Assembly (NCBI RefSeq): GCF_907165045.1 | Contig: NZ_CAJRAU010000001.1 | Span: forward strand, 186,001-250,000 | Length of the DNA: 64,000 bases | Reading direction: 5' to 3' | Source of the DNA: Dyadobacter linearis | Lineage (GTDB): Bacteria; Bacteroidota; Bacteroidia; Cytophagales; Spirosomataceae | Shown here: one piece after another, positions 47,601 through 55,037 of the stretch | Numbering within the stretch: position 1 is the first letter of the stretch | Layout of the letters: every line of letters begins with the position of its first letter | Translations under genes and position numbers: made by a program | Notes under the pieces: model-generated | Database searches by the model: none | Seen by the model: only the letters and a program-made list of their open reading frames with translations | Told to the model about the DNA's origin: nothing

Positions 47601-47895
47601 CCGAAATGCGCTCAATAATTACCTCGGCGTGCATTTGCTTCAAAAGGCAGGCAAGCAGGAAAAGGCCGCCGGGTTTCTGAACAATTGGAAAGCAGAACAG
47701 GATTCGCTGCGAAATTGGGAAATTACAACAGGCTCCGATGCACCGGAAGTGCAATGGGTTTTGGCTAAATCACAAAATGATCAGGCGCTTTCTGAAAAGC
47801 TGAAACAGCGGTTGACAGAAGAGAAAAATTACAGCCTTACTACCTTGTTTTTCAGGATACTTGATCTGGTAGAAGCGCGTAAAAAGGAAGATTAA
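44662..47895 (+). CDS. DUF5107-TPR protein
   Basis: A 1077-residue secreted protein (signal 'FMLPLLVLSPAVAQAQ'). Residues about 40-400 form the DUF5107 domain ('IKVQVLPEVGGKVMGAVEK', 'SGGIEHNFGLDLGHAPWAA', 'HTNWFGGYWHNKKFGFGHW'), which by pattern resembles galactose-mutarotase/GH-like beta-sandwich folds. From about 460 to the end are many TPR-like helical repeats ('LIRLAEYHYRNGEYAKGL', 'YQLLGTALRKLNKPDEAV'). The domain pair is recurrent in Bacteroidota, but the activity is not established to my knowledge. It lies 7 bp after the GH123-like gene and 6 bp before the esterase, firmly inside the glycan operon, so a role in carbohydrate processing is likely. Confidence 0.85.
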   Translation: MSRLFARIGQFMLPLLVLSPAVAQAQKASITEKAQPFKTYPYSDPNPIPVMGVGKKVSPFYPYYVFDGYTNKSTTKNWKVVELENPYIKVQVLPEVGGKVMGAVEKSTGEEFVYTNHVMKFRAIGIRGPWTSGGIEHNFGLDLGHAPWAAAPVDYVMQNNPDGSVTCVVGGLDLASRTQWRVKIVLPKDKAYFETQSLWYNPLPLHDAYLSWENAAFRASEDMQFFFPGTHHVGHDGNANPWPIDGNGVDLSYYKNVNSGGDKSYHVMGAHTNWFGGYWHNKKFGFGHWAPYSDAPGKKLWIWSRAREGAIWEDLLTDSDGQYIEAQSGVTFNQAAERSGFHSPFNQKSLGPFYSETKTEYWFPVKAAGGMVDASPYGTLNVAVRGDSLKIIFNPISPIQDTLKVTVAGKTVYQSPLQLKPMEVYTKAIFLSAADQKSVRVSIGKDRLVYAVQPEKILDRPVLSAEKQDPHSAERLFELGEDENAMRNFEGARLRYLECLKKEATHSGALIRLAEYHYRNGEYAKGLDFARKVLAENTYHGGANYLYGALYRKLGDLTKAEEALSVATWTMEYKSGAYTQLAGIALQKQDFEKAESDARKALDYSRNNLVAYQLLGTALRKLNKPDEAVQVWKELLNVDPLNHYAHFEQYLLQADAENKAIFQNAIRNELPHETYLELAMDYVNQGQNQEAKQVLALAPAYPTVSYWLAYLNRDSAPAESKKHLQNAIEMSPELVFPYRLETIPVLMWAEKQTASWKNRYYLGLIYWHIGDKENAKTQFAACKNEPDYAPFYIARGILFQNDPTSSAQADFVKANQLNPKEWRSWHYLTRHFSEGNQQDKGLANAQTAYKQFADNPVIGIDYAKSLLNAGNFAACLKVLEKIQVLPQEGAREGHTLYVVANLGNALALAENKKYREILKALEKARLWPENLGTGKPHEPDTRLMDYLAAYCETQLGNAQKATQYAQNISDYTLNASKESNRNALNNYLGVHLLQKAGKQEKAAGFLNNWKAEQDSLRNWEITTGSDAPEVQWVLAKSQNDQALSEKLKQRLTEEKNYSLTTLFFRILDLVEARKKED

Positions 47896-47901
47896 TAGTA
47901 C

Positions 47902-49935
47902 ATGATGAAGCAGCGAAACAGATTTACCGGTTTTACTAAAAACAATGAACATCACCTGACAAGGCTGCTGACTGCGCTGACGATGCTCGCGATAGTAGCA
48001 AACGTTTATGCCCAGCCGTCGAGGCCGAAAGGCATTATCGAAGACGGGCAGCATTATAGCGAAGTGTTCAAGGAAAACCGGCATTTCCGACTGATCCTGC
48101 CTGCCGATTACCACCAGCATCCCGAGCGGCGGTACCCGGTGATTTATTATTTTCATGGGAATGCGGGGCGGTTTAATGGTCCCGCCGAAGGTGAAGTTTC
48201 CCGCTCGGGTGAAGCGCGTTATTATGATGAGTTTAATGGAAATTACGAACGTACCGGCCCGGATTCACTGGATAATTTCGCTAGCTATGTAGCTGATAAT
48301 GATGTGATCATCGCCAAATGGGACGGTTATGTGCCCGCGCAATATCCGCGTCCGTACGACATTGCGCCCGTGAAGGAAGACAGGCAGTTTGCCGACTACT
48401 TTCCTGAATTTGTAAAGTACATTGACGCGCATTACCGCACAAAAGCCTTTCGCGAAGCCCGCGCAGTTTCTGGCCTGAGTATGGGTGGATTTATGTCGAT
48501 GCTGATCGCTTCCAAATACCCGCATTTGCTTTCGAGCGCCTCGTTTTTCTGTCCGTCCGCTTCCTTTACAGTTGGGCCAAAGTCCTTGCAGATTTTCACG
48601 CCATTTAAAGAAATGGGGCGCAACTTTGTGGGGTTACCTATTCGAATGCATTTGGGTAGTAAGGATTTTCTGCGGCAGCACGATCAGGAGATTGACGATG
48701 CTTACAAAACATTGGAATTGAACTACGAAAGCTGGCATTACGGAATCGGCTATTTCAAAGGTTTTCACAACGCAGTGAATATTAAAGGGCAGTTTGATTT
48801 CCACATGAAGTACTTCCGGATGCCGCTTTCAAAACCTGAAAAATGGCACCATATTGATGTTTATCCTCATTTTTCAGTCTGGAATTATGACATTCGTAGC
48901 GACCGGAAAATACCCGGATTCACTGTGCTCGACGATGTGCGGCGGGAAGGATTTAGCATACAAACCAAACAATGGCTGCCCGACGGCCCATCGGTTCCGA
49001 ACCTTGATGTGCAGATTTTAACAGATAGCATTTACCAGCCAAATACCCGCTTTGAACTGATTAAGCTGGATGTTTCTTCCCGCAAGATTGAGCGTAAAAG
49101 TGTTACCAGCGACGCAAAAGGCCGCATTCAATATCAGGGAACAGGCCAGCATAACAACATTGGCTTATACCGATCCGGCGATCCCGGGCACATTACGATT
49201 GCCACCTACTCACTTGATAATCGGATGCCTGCCGTGGGTGATATCGTTTCGCTAAGTCCTTTATTATTCAACAAAGGCGGTGCCGCGGTGGATTCTGTTC
49301 GCATTGAACTCATCGCGCTGGATGATGAGGTGGAAGTACTCGATCCGGCAATCGCGATTGGGAAAATGGCGCAGGGAGCATTGTATGAAAAAACAGGTTT
49401 CCGCATTCGCTCGCGACGCGCGGAGCTGGATCGTGCGAAGCTGAAATTGGTGGTCAGTTACAATGGCAAAAAAGACCAACTTTTACTGGAAGTACCTTTT
49501 TACTCACCCGAAAAAACATTGACCAAATTCGAAATTGCTGACGGTCGCGCGGTGAACCTGGAAGTGGAAGAGAAAACGCGCGTTGGCGACGGAAATGGCA
49601 ACGGAATCGCCAATCCGGGTGAATGGATCAGCATTTTTACAAAATCTGACCTGGATTCACTGCACGATTTTGGTCTGCAATTGTATACCGAAGATCCTTA
49701 TGTTGATATGGACAGCCGGCGCATGCTTTTCTTTGCACGGGCAGACTGGTCGGGGGCGCAGCGGCTTACTTCGCAGGTGAGGATCAAACCCAACTGTCCG
49801 GACGGGCACGAGATCGCTTTTTATGGCATTTATGAATATCCCAAAACCGGAAACACGCGCCGGGACAGCCACGGAGCGCATTCATTTATCCATGAAACGA
49901 AGCGGGTTTCTTTTAAAGTGAAAGTCAAAAAATAG
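47902..49935 (+). CDS. Secreted alpha/beta-hydrolase-fold esterase with C-terminal beta domains
   Basis: A 677-residue protein with a signal peptide ('LTALTMLAIVANVYAQ'). The N-terminal half is an esterase-D-like alpha/beta hydrolase: 'RYPVIYYFHGNAGRFNG', nucleophile Ser193 in 'VSGLSMGGFMSML' and a candidate His in 'FKGFHNAVNI'. The family includes carbohydrate esterases (acetyl or feruloyl). Residues about 330-677 are beta-rich with Ig-like modules ('GDIVSLSPLLFNKGGAAVDS', 'GDGNGNGIANPGEWISIF'). Removal of acyl groups from an acetylated amino-sugar glycan is a reasonable guess. It is 6 bp after the DUF5107 gene, and its stop overlaps the GTG alternative start of the next gene. Confidence 0.82.
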   Translation: MMKQRNRFTGFTKNNEHHLTRLLTALTMLAIVANVYAQPSRPKGIIEDGQHYSEVFKENRHFRLILPADYHQHPERRYPVIYYFHGNAGRFNGPAEGEVSRSGEARYYDEFNGNYERTGPDSLDNFASYVADNDVIIAKWDGYVPAQYPRPYDIAPVKEDRQFADYFPEFVKYIDAHYRTKAFREARAVSGLSMGGFMSMLIASKYPHLLSSASFFCPSASFTVGPKSLQIFTPFKEMGRNFVGLPIRMHLGSKDFLRQHDQEIDDAYKTLELNYESWHYGIGYFKGFHNAVNIKGQFDFHMKYFRMPLSKPEKWHHIDVYPHFSVWNYDIRSDRKIPGFTVLDDVRREGFSIQTKQWLPDGPSVPNLDVQILTDSIYQPNTRFELIKLDVSSRKIERKSVTSDAKGRIQYQGTGQHNNIGLYRSGDPGHITIATYSLDNRMPAVGDIVSLSPLLFNKGGAAVDSVRIELIALDDEVEVLDPAIAIGKMAQGALYEKTGFRIRSRRAELDRAKLKLVVSYNGKKDQLLLEVPFYSPEKTLTKFEIADGRAVNLEVEEKTRVGDGNGNGIANPGEWISIFTKSDLDSLHDFGLQLYTEDPYVDMDSRRMLFFARADWSGAQRLTSQVRIKPNCPDGHEIAFYGIYEYPKTGNTRRDSHGAHSFIHETKRVSFKVKVKK

Positions 49936-49940
49936 TGAAA

Positions 49941-50228
49941 ATGGAGAATGGATTGGCCGATTCGAGCCGGATCTCGGTCTATGTCAGCGACACGAATAAT
50001 GTGCTCGGCAGGCTTTTGCAGGTGTTTGGAAAGAGCCGGTTTGAAGTAACCTATATGCAGGTTTTTAAAACAGAAGATGAAAACCTGAAACTGATCATCG
50101 TGGAAGCATTTTTTCCGAAAGAAATGATGGGGCTCATTCTGGAACGCATTGAAAAGATTATCGAGGTGCACCGCGCTTTCCCGCATCAGGATGAAGCGGC
50201 GAATCTTGCGGCTGTACGAAACGGTTAG
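49941..50228 (+). CDS. Small ACT-like domain protein
   Basis: A 95-residue protein from the ATG at 49941; a GTG two codons earlier overlaps the esterase stop. The sequence 'ISVYVSDTNNVLGRLLQVF', 'FEVTYMQVFKTEDENLKLII' and 'MGLILERIEKIIEVHRAF' gives a beta-alpha-beta-beta-alpha-beta pattern like a single ACT domain. It is similar in layout to the acetolactate synthase small subunit (IlvH), but too short and without IlvH's C-terminal half. ACT domains bind amino acids or other small ligands and regulate partners. It sits between the secreted esterase and the DeoR-type regulator, which is unusual. The partner is unknown. Confidence 0.65.
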   Translation: MENGLADSSRISVYVSDTNNVLGRLLQVFGKSRFEVTYMQVFKTEDENLKLIIVEAFFPKEMMGLILERIEKIIEVHRAFPHQDEAANLAAVRNG

Positions 50229-50350
50229 TTCTGGTTTTTACAAAAGCATTTCCCCGGATGTTGCTACCTTTACAGCCTCATGTGACCGCCCAAGGCCACT
50301 TTCAAGAACATTGATTTAATAAAAACTAAGAGCATAAAAGGTTTGATACC

Positions 50351-51115
50351 ATGAAAAAGACCGCGCAGCGCCGTTCACTGATATTGCAAAAACTCGATGA
50401 GTTGGGCGAAGTGAATGTGAATGATTTGAGTGAGATGCTGGAAGTGAGTGAGGTGACGATCCGCAACGATCTCGACAAGCTCGAAAACAGTAATCTGCTC
50501 GTGAGGGCTCACGGTGGCGCTTTTAAAACCAATAACATTGCCCTGACAGTCACCGAAAAACGGAAGATCAACCACGATATCAAGCGGCTGATAGGCAAAA
50601 AAGCCGTGTCGCTGATCAATGAAGACGACAGCATTATCCTCGACTCGGGCACGACGACTTTTGAAATATCGAACAACCTCGAAAAATTCAAGAACCTGAC
50701 CGTGATCAGCAATGCGCTGGACATTGTCAATAACCTGGCGCAATACGAGAATTTGCAGGTATATATGCCCGGCGGCTACCTCAAAGAGTTCTCGATGTCG
50801 CTGGTTGGGCCTATGGCCGAGCGGAATTTTAAACAGCTTTATTGCAATAAACTTTTCCTTGGAATTGACGGAATGAAAGCCAATGCTGGCTTTTTCACGC
50901 ACTACATGGAGGAAGCGCATTTGAACCAAATTATGATCGACATCGCCGAAGAAGTGATCGTGGTTACTGATTCATCCAAGTTCAAAAAATCGGGTCTGGC
51001 GTTTATTTGTGGTTTTGATAAAATTAATAAAGTGGTGACGGATGATAAAATTGAGGAGGCGGATTTGAAGATGCTCAAACAGCATAATATCGAGGTGATT
51101 ATTGCGGAAAGCTAA
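50351..51115 (+). CDS. DeoR/GlpR-family transcriptional regulator (AgaR-like)
   Basis: A 254-residue DeoR-family regulator. The N-terminal winged HTH reads 'VNVNDLSEMLEVSEVTIRNDL' with the following wing 'LLVRAHGGA'. The C-terminal sugar-phosphate sensing domain has 'ILDSGTTTFEISNNL', 'VISNALDIVNNLAQ', 'MPGGYLKEFSMSLVGP' and 'LFLGIDGMKANAGFFTH', with 'VVTDSSKFKKSG' near the end. DeoR members commonly repress sugar operons and respond to a phosphorylated intermediate. AgaR of the GalNAc pathway is in this family, so this gene is the best candidate regulator of the agaS operon and the surrounding locus. It ends 16 bp before the chosen NamZ start. Confidence 0.9.
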   Translation: MKKTAQRRSLILQKLDELGEVNVNDLSEMLEVSEVTIRNDLDKLENSNLLVRAHGGAFKTNNIALTVTEKRKINHDIKRLIGKKAVSLINEDDSIILDSGTTTFEISNNLEKFKNLTVISNALDIVNNLAQYENLQVYMPGGYLKEFSMSLVGPMAERNFKQLYCNKLFLGIDGMKANAGFFTHYMEEAHLNQIMIDIAEEVIVVTDSSKFKKSGLAFICGFDKINKVVTDDKIEEADLKMLKQHNIEVIIAES

Positions 51116-51131
51116 AACTACCAGCATTAAA

Positions 51132-52370
51132 ATGGAACAGACATTGAGATATATCTCCCTATTAGTGTTAGCGTTTTTGGCGGTCAGCAATATTGAATGT
51201 ACCGCACAAACTGCATCGTCAAATCAGCGCAAAATCAATAAAGCGGAGATTATCACTGGGGCTGATCAGACTGAAAAATATCTTTCCTATTTAAAAGGAA
51301 AACGAATTGGCCTGGTGGCAAATCAGAGTTCCATTATTGGCAAAAAAAGTAGTGTTGATAGTCTGGTGAGTCTTGGAATTAACATTGCAAAAGTGTTTGG
51401 ACCCGAGCATGGTTTCCGTGGGAATGCCAGCAATGGAGCCGCGGTAAGTAGTGAAGTAGACGCCAAAACGGGCATTCCAATTATTTCTTTATACGGCAAA
51501 AACCAGAAACCGACCAAAGAACAGCTGGCGGATATAGACCTGATGGTTTTTGACATTCAGGATGTTGGCTGCCGCTATTATACCAATATCAATACGCTGG
51601 AATATGTGATGGAAGCTTGTGCAGAAAACGATAAAGAACTGCTCATTCTGGACAGACCTAATCCAAATGGATATGTGGTAGACGGGCCGGTTATGACGGA
51701 TGATCGATTTAAATCCGCCATCGGAATCCATTATACACCCATGACGCACGGCATGACGATCGGGGAATTTGCGCAGTACTTAAATGGCGAAGGTTATCTC
51801 GAAAAACAATGCAAAATAAAGGTTATCAAAGTCGCCAATTATGACCACGACATGCCTTATGAATTACCGATTCATCCTTCACCGAATTTGAATACGCAGC
51901 AGGCTGTCATGCTTTTTCCGAGCTTATGTATGTTTGAAGGAACTGCAATCAATGAAGGTCGTGGCACTTATTTGCCATTCACAATTTTAGGTGCACCCGC
52001 ATTGAAAGGCAAATATTCTTACTCGTACAAACCGGTAAGTATCCCAGGCATGAGCGAGCGGCCAAATCACAAAGATTCCGTTTGTTATGGCCTCGACCTG
52101 CGCAATTATGACATTGAAAAGCTTCGGAAAAGTCGCCAGATTAACCTGTCGTGGGTAATTGAATTATACAAAGCCTATCCCGACAAAGCACATTTCTTCA
52201 CTCCCGGCCGGGCGAACCAAGATATATCCGCATTTGACCTACGAATCGGCACCGACCAGTTACGAAAACAAATCATTGCCGGCGTTGCGGAGGCAGAAAT
52301 CAGACAAAGCTGGGAGCCTGAATTGCAGAAGTTTAAGGCAATTCGGATGAAGTATTTGCTTTATCCGTGA
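51132..52370 (+). CDS. DUF1343 protein, NamZ-like exo-beta-N-acetylmuramidase (GH171)
   Basis: A 412-residue secreted protein from the ATG at 51132 (signal 'YISLLVLAFLAVSNIECTAQ'); a TTG ten codons upstream overlaps the regulator. The DUF1343 landmarks are present: 'RIGLVANQSSIIGKKSSVDS', 'VFGPEHGFRGNASNGA' with Glu92, 'ISLYGKNQKPTKEQLADIDL', 'FDIQDVGCRYYTNINTLEYV', 'LDRPNPNGYVVDGPV' and 'EGRGTYLPFTILGAP'. The family was shown to include NamZ, which releases N-acetylmuramic acid from the non-reducing end of peptidoglycan sugars. Here it would act in the periplasm on MurNAc glycans or on a related amino-sugar end of the locus substrate. It lies just downstream of the DeoR regulator. Confidence 0.88.
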   Translation: MEQTLRYISLLVLAFLAVSNIECTAQTASSNQRKINKAEIITGADQTEKYLSYLKGKRIGLVANQSSIIGKKSSVDSLVSLGINIAKVFGPEHGFRGNASNGAAVSSEVDAKTGIPIISLYGKNQKPTKEQLADIDLMVFDIQDVGCRYYTNINTLEYVMEACAENDKELLILDRPNPNGYVVDGPVMTDDRFKSAIGIHYTPMTHGMTIGEFAQYLNGEGYLEKQCKIKVIKVANYDHDMPYELPIHPSPNLNTQQAVMLFPSLCMFEGTAINEGRGTYLPFTILGAPALKGKYSYSYKPVSIPGMSERPNHKDSVCYGLDLRNYDIEKLRKSRQINLSWVIELYKAYPDKAHFFTPGRANQDISAFDLRIGTDQLRKQIIAGVAEAEIRQSWEPELQKFKAIRMKYLLYP

Positions 52371-52413
52371 GGAAGGTTTTTGGCAAACAGCGTTGGAAAA
52401 ATGAATTTGCTGG

Positions 52414-53103
52414 CTAATCCGCTGATGGCGACAATTCGTAAATGTTTTTTCTGGTTAATAAATAAAGTGCGGTAACGAAAATCGTCCATACAGTTACGAG
52501 TTTTGGCGAACCCAAAATCCAGTAATCAGCAAGAATTCCACGCTCCACTAATGTGTTCATTCCTACTAAAACGACCAGAACATCAATCAGAATTGGCGCG
52601 AGGAGAAACAAAAGAAACCAGGCGATTTTTTTTCTGTTTTCGATTAATTTGAAAGCCTTCCACAAAGGATAAATTGAAAGCAGCAATACTAACAAAAAGC
52701 CAAATATCCAGGATAGTGGTTTGTTATCCAGAATGCTATTGAAGCCCCAAACTTCATCTCCACTTCCCAACGCGGTACCTAAAATGCGGGCAAATGGTAA
52801 ATTGGCAAAAATGAGTGAGAACCCCAGCGCCTTTTGTTTAGCTGTTTTGTCTGATTTTATCAGGAATGCGCCGAACCAGATCATCAGGAATGTGAATAAT
52901 GGTCCGGCAAAAGTTGCGAGTACAACAAAAGGCTTTTGCTCGGCACAGCCTTCGCAGACGCCCCAAACATTAAAATCCCTTTGTCCCCAGCAGCCGCAAA
53001 TTAAGCGGCCCGTGACGGTATGCGCTATTTCGTGCGCCTCGTGCAACACAAAAACCAATGCTAAAAATGTAACTGTAAATCGCGGCGTTATTCTCAATTT
53101 CAT
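52414..53103 (-). CDS. Membrane protein with HExxH-like motif
   Basis: A protein of about 229 residues from the ATG at 53103 (three further codons are open upstream), with about five to six hydrophobic helices. The first helix contains 'VFVLHEAHEIAHTVTGRL', which includes HEIAH (HExxH) as in membrane-embedded M50-type zinc proteases. A cysteine-rich loop follows ('CGCWGQRDFNVWGVCEGC'). The second M50 motif (NxxPxxxLDG) is not seen, so protease function is uncertain. I cannot assign a family. It is convergent with the NamZ-like gene and borders the repeat region on its upstream side. Confidence 0.7.
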   Translation of the reverse strand: MKLRITPRFTVTFLALVFVLHEAHEIAHTVTGRLICGCWGQRDFNVWGVCEGCAEQKPFVVLATFAGPLFTFLMIWFGAFLIKSDKTAKQKALGFSLIFANLPFARILGTALGSGDEVWGFNSILDNKPLSWIFGFLLVLLLSIYPLWKAFKLIENRKKIAWFLLFLLAPILIDVLVVLVGMNTLVERGILADYWILGSPKLVTVWTIFVTALYLLTRKNIYELSPSAD

Positions 53104-53226
53104 TGTTATCATCTAATTTGGTCTGATCAATCACTTCCCTTGTTACCTGATTTTAAGCTTATTGATGACATTCGAGCGGCTTGCCACTTGCTCCGCGGGT
53201 AAATATAGTTTCGTTCAACGATTTTG

Positions 53227-53430
53227 CACTGTTTTCACCAGTGCTTTGATGACGGCCGACTAGCTGCACGTGTTTTACACTTGAAGCGCTTTCGCGAAAT
53301 GCTCTCGATCAAGCAAGATGCACTTGCATTTGAGCTTGGTGAGGACTGGAACCAGCAAAAAATTGCTGAAAGCGAAAGATGATACGATCAGGATGTTGGA
53401 GAAGTTGATTGGGGCAAGGTAATTTTACCA
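53227..53430 (+). pseudogene. Remnant of an XRE-type helix-turn-helix gene
   Basis: The frame starting near 53227 reads '...LHLKRFREMLSIKQDALAFE', 'LGEDWNQQKIAESER', then a TGA stop (53380-53382), then 'YDQDVGEVDWGKV'. This matches the common Bacteroidota XRE pattern KRFREMLGIKQ-ALA-ELGEDWNQ-KIS as I remember it. No start codon precedes it in frame, the 5' part is scrambled and an internal stop is present, so it cannot encode a full regulator. Confidence 0.6.
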
Positions 53431-53466
53431 CCAAATAGCGGTTTATGTCTCAATACACTGGAAAAT

Positions 53467-53584
53467 AGCTCCGGAGGAGCAGCCTGTTTCTAGCTAAATA
53501 TTATCATTAGCATCAATCCGGCTCCTGAGGAGCCCAATTCAATACACTTATTATCTACTAGAAACAGGGAGCCGCTCTGCGGCT
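53467..53584. repeat. REP-like hairpin module 1
   Basis: A palindrome AGCTCCGGAGGAGC is followed by the tail CCTGTTTCTAG (53483-53493). A middle palindrome GGCTCCTGAGGAGCC lies between. The exact inverted tail CTAGAAACAGG (53558-53568) leads into the hairpin AGCCGCTCTGCGGCT. The tails form an 11-bp perfect inverted repeat, giving a REP-doublet or MITE-like unit. It has no coding capacity. Confidence 0.75.
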
Positions 53585-53719
53585 TTTCCTGAGATGCGAA
53601 CTTTGAAATCTCACGCAAAAACGTTGATATAATTGTTACGCAGTGTGTAGCAAATTAAGCTGAATACATCAGGTTACTCTTTTGACCTCAATCAGCCCAC
53701 ACTAACTCCGATCAACTCC

Positions 53720-53932
53720 ATGCCAAGAATTTCTTCAATTCGCACAATCGTTTCAATCGTAAACCAGCATATCCACCAAAAGCTGATCGAGAAATCAGAA
53801 GAACTTCTGTCTAATACCAAACTGACAATCAGCGAGGTCCCTTAGCAATTAGGCTGAACATCCGCAATCTTTCAGGAGGCTGCAAAAAATGAAGACCCCA
53901 ATATCTCCGGTACAGTTCAGGTCCGGTTTTAA
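53720..53932 (+). pseudogene. Decayed AraC-type HTH fragment, copy 1
   Basis: The frame reads 'QKLIEKSEELLSNTKLTISE' then 'VP', stop, 'QLG', stop, 'TSAIFQEAAKNEDPNISGTV'. This resembles the last HTH of AraC regulators (LLxxTxLxISEVAYQLGF...F...NISPVQFR). Two in-frame stops break it. The identical positions of the stops in all copies show the fragment was already dead before it was repeated. Confidence 0.55.
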
Positions 53933-53963
53933 TTGATGTTGCTGGTGATGACAATGCATGGAA

Positions 53964-54120
53964 AGCTCCGGAGGAGCAACCTGTTTATAGAAATGAGAAT
54001 GAATCAAGTTTGCATGGCTCCCGCGGAGCCTCCTGTAATTTTAGGATAAACAGGAAGCCCCGCCGGGGCTGTGTGACTATGGATTGGGCGTTTTCTAGAA
54101 ACAGGGAGCCGCTCTGCGGC
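53964..54120. repeat. REP-like hairpin module 2
   Basis: Four GC hairpins occur in order. AGCTCCGGAGGAGC carries the tail CCTGTTTATAG, and GGCTCCCGCGGAGCC carries the tail TCCTGTAATTTTAG; both point right. AAACAGGA precedes AGCCCCGCCGGGGCT, and CTAGAAACAGG precedes AGCCGCTCTGCGGC; both point left. Each element is a hairpin plus a CCTGTTTnTAG-type tail. Confidence 0.75.
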
Positions 54121-54256
54121 CTTTCCTGAGATGCGAACTTTGAAATCTCACGCAAAAACGTTGATATAATTGTTACGCAGTGTGTAGCAACTTACGCTGA
54201 ATACATCAGGTTACTCTTTTGACTTCAATCAGCCCACACTAACTCCGATCAACTCA

Positions 54257-54469
54257 ATGCCAAGAATTTCTTCAATTCGCACAATCGTTTCAATCGTAAA
54301 ACAGCATATCCACCAAAAGCTGATCGAGAAATCAGAAGAACTTCTGTCTAATACCAAACTGACAATCAGCGAGGTCCCTTAGCAATTAGGCTGAACATCC
54401 ACAATCTTTCAGGAGGCTGTAAAAAATGAAGACCCCGATATCGGCGGTACAGTTCAGTTCGGGTTTTAA
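54257..54469 (+). pseudogene. Decayed AraC-type HTH fragment, copy 2
   Basis: Same frame, same two internal stops and same end as copy 1, exactly 537 bp downstream. A few substitutions are seen, for example in the stretch before the final stop. It is non-coding. Confidence 0.55.
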
Positions 54470-54500
54470 TAGATGTTGCTGGTCATGACAATGCACGGAA

Positions 54501-54658
54501 AGCTCCGGAGGAGCAACCTGTTTTTAGAAATGAGAATGAATTAATTCACGTGGCTCCAGCGGAGCCTCCTGCAGTTTTAGGATAAACAGGAAGCCCCCGC
54601 CGGGGCTGTGTGACTATGGATTGGGCGTTTTTTAGAAACAGGGAGCCGCTCTGCGGCT
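54501..54658. repeat. REP-like hairpin module 3
   Basis: Same four-hairpin layout as module 2, with small changes: one extra C in AGCCCCCGCCGGGGCT and a T in place of C before TAGAAACAGG at 54632. Confidence 0.75.
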
Positions 54659-54793
54659 TTTCCTGAGATGCGAACTTTGAAATCTCACGCAAAAACGTTG
54701 ATATAATTGTTACGCAGTGTGTAGCAAATTACGCTGACTACATCAGGTTACTCTTTTAAACTCAATCAGCCCACACTAACTCCGATCAACTCA

Positions 54794-55006
54794 ATGCCAA
54801 GAATTTCTTCAATTCGCACAATCGTTTCAATCATAAAACAGTTTATCCACCAAAAGCTGATCGAGAAATCAGAAGAACTTCTGTCTAATACCAAACTGAC
54901 AATCAGCGAGGTCCCTTAGCAATTAGGCTGAACATCCGCAATCTTTCAGGAGGCTGCAAAAAATGAAGACCCCGATATCGCCGGTACAGTTCAGGTCCGG
55001 TTTTAA
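54794..55006 (+). pseudogene. Decayed AraC-type HTH fragment, copy 3
   Basis: The third copy, again 537 bp on, with the same two internal stops ('ISEVP', stop, 'QLG', stop). It is closer to copy 1 than to copy 2 near its end ('NISGTVQ...' context CAGGTCCGGTTTTAA is shared with copy 1). Confidence 0.55.
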
Positions 55007-55037
55007 TTGCTGTTGCTGGTCATGACAATGCACGGAA

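Noticed and set aside
50375-50929. 184-codon antisense frame opposite the DeoR regulator
   Set aside because: Covers the conserved HTH and sensor domain of the real gene; no independent features.
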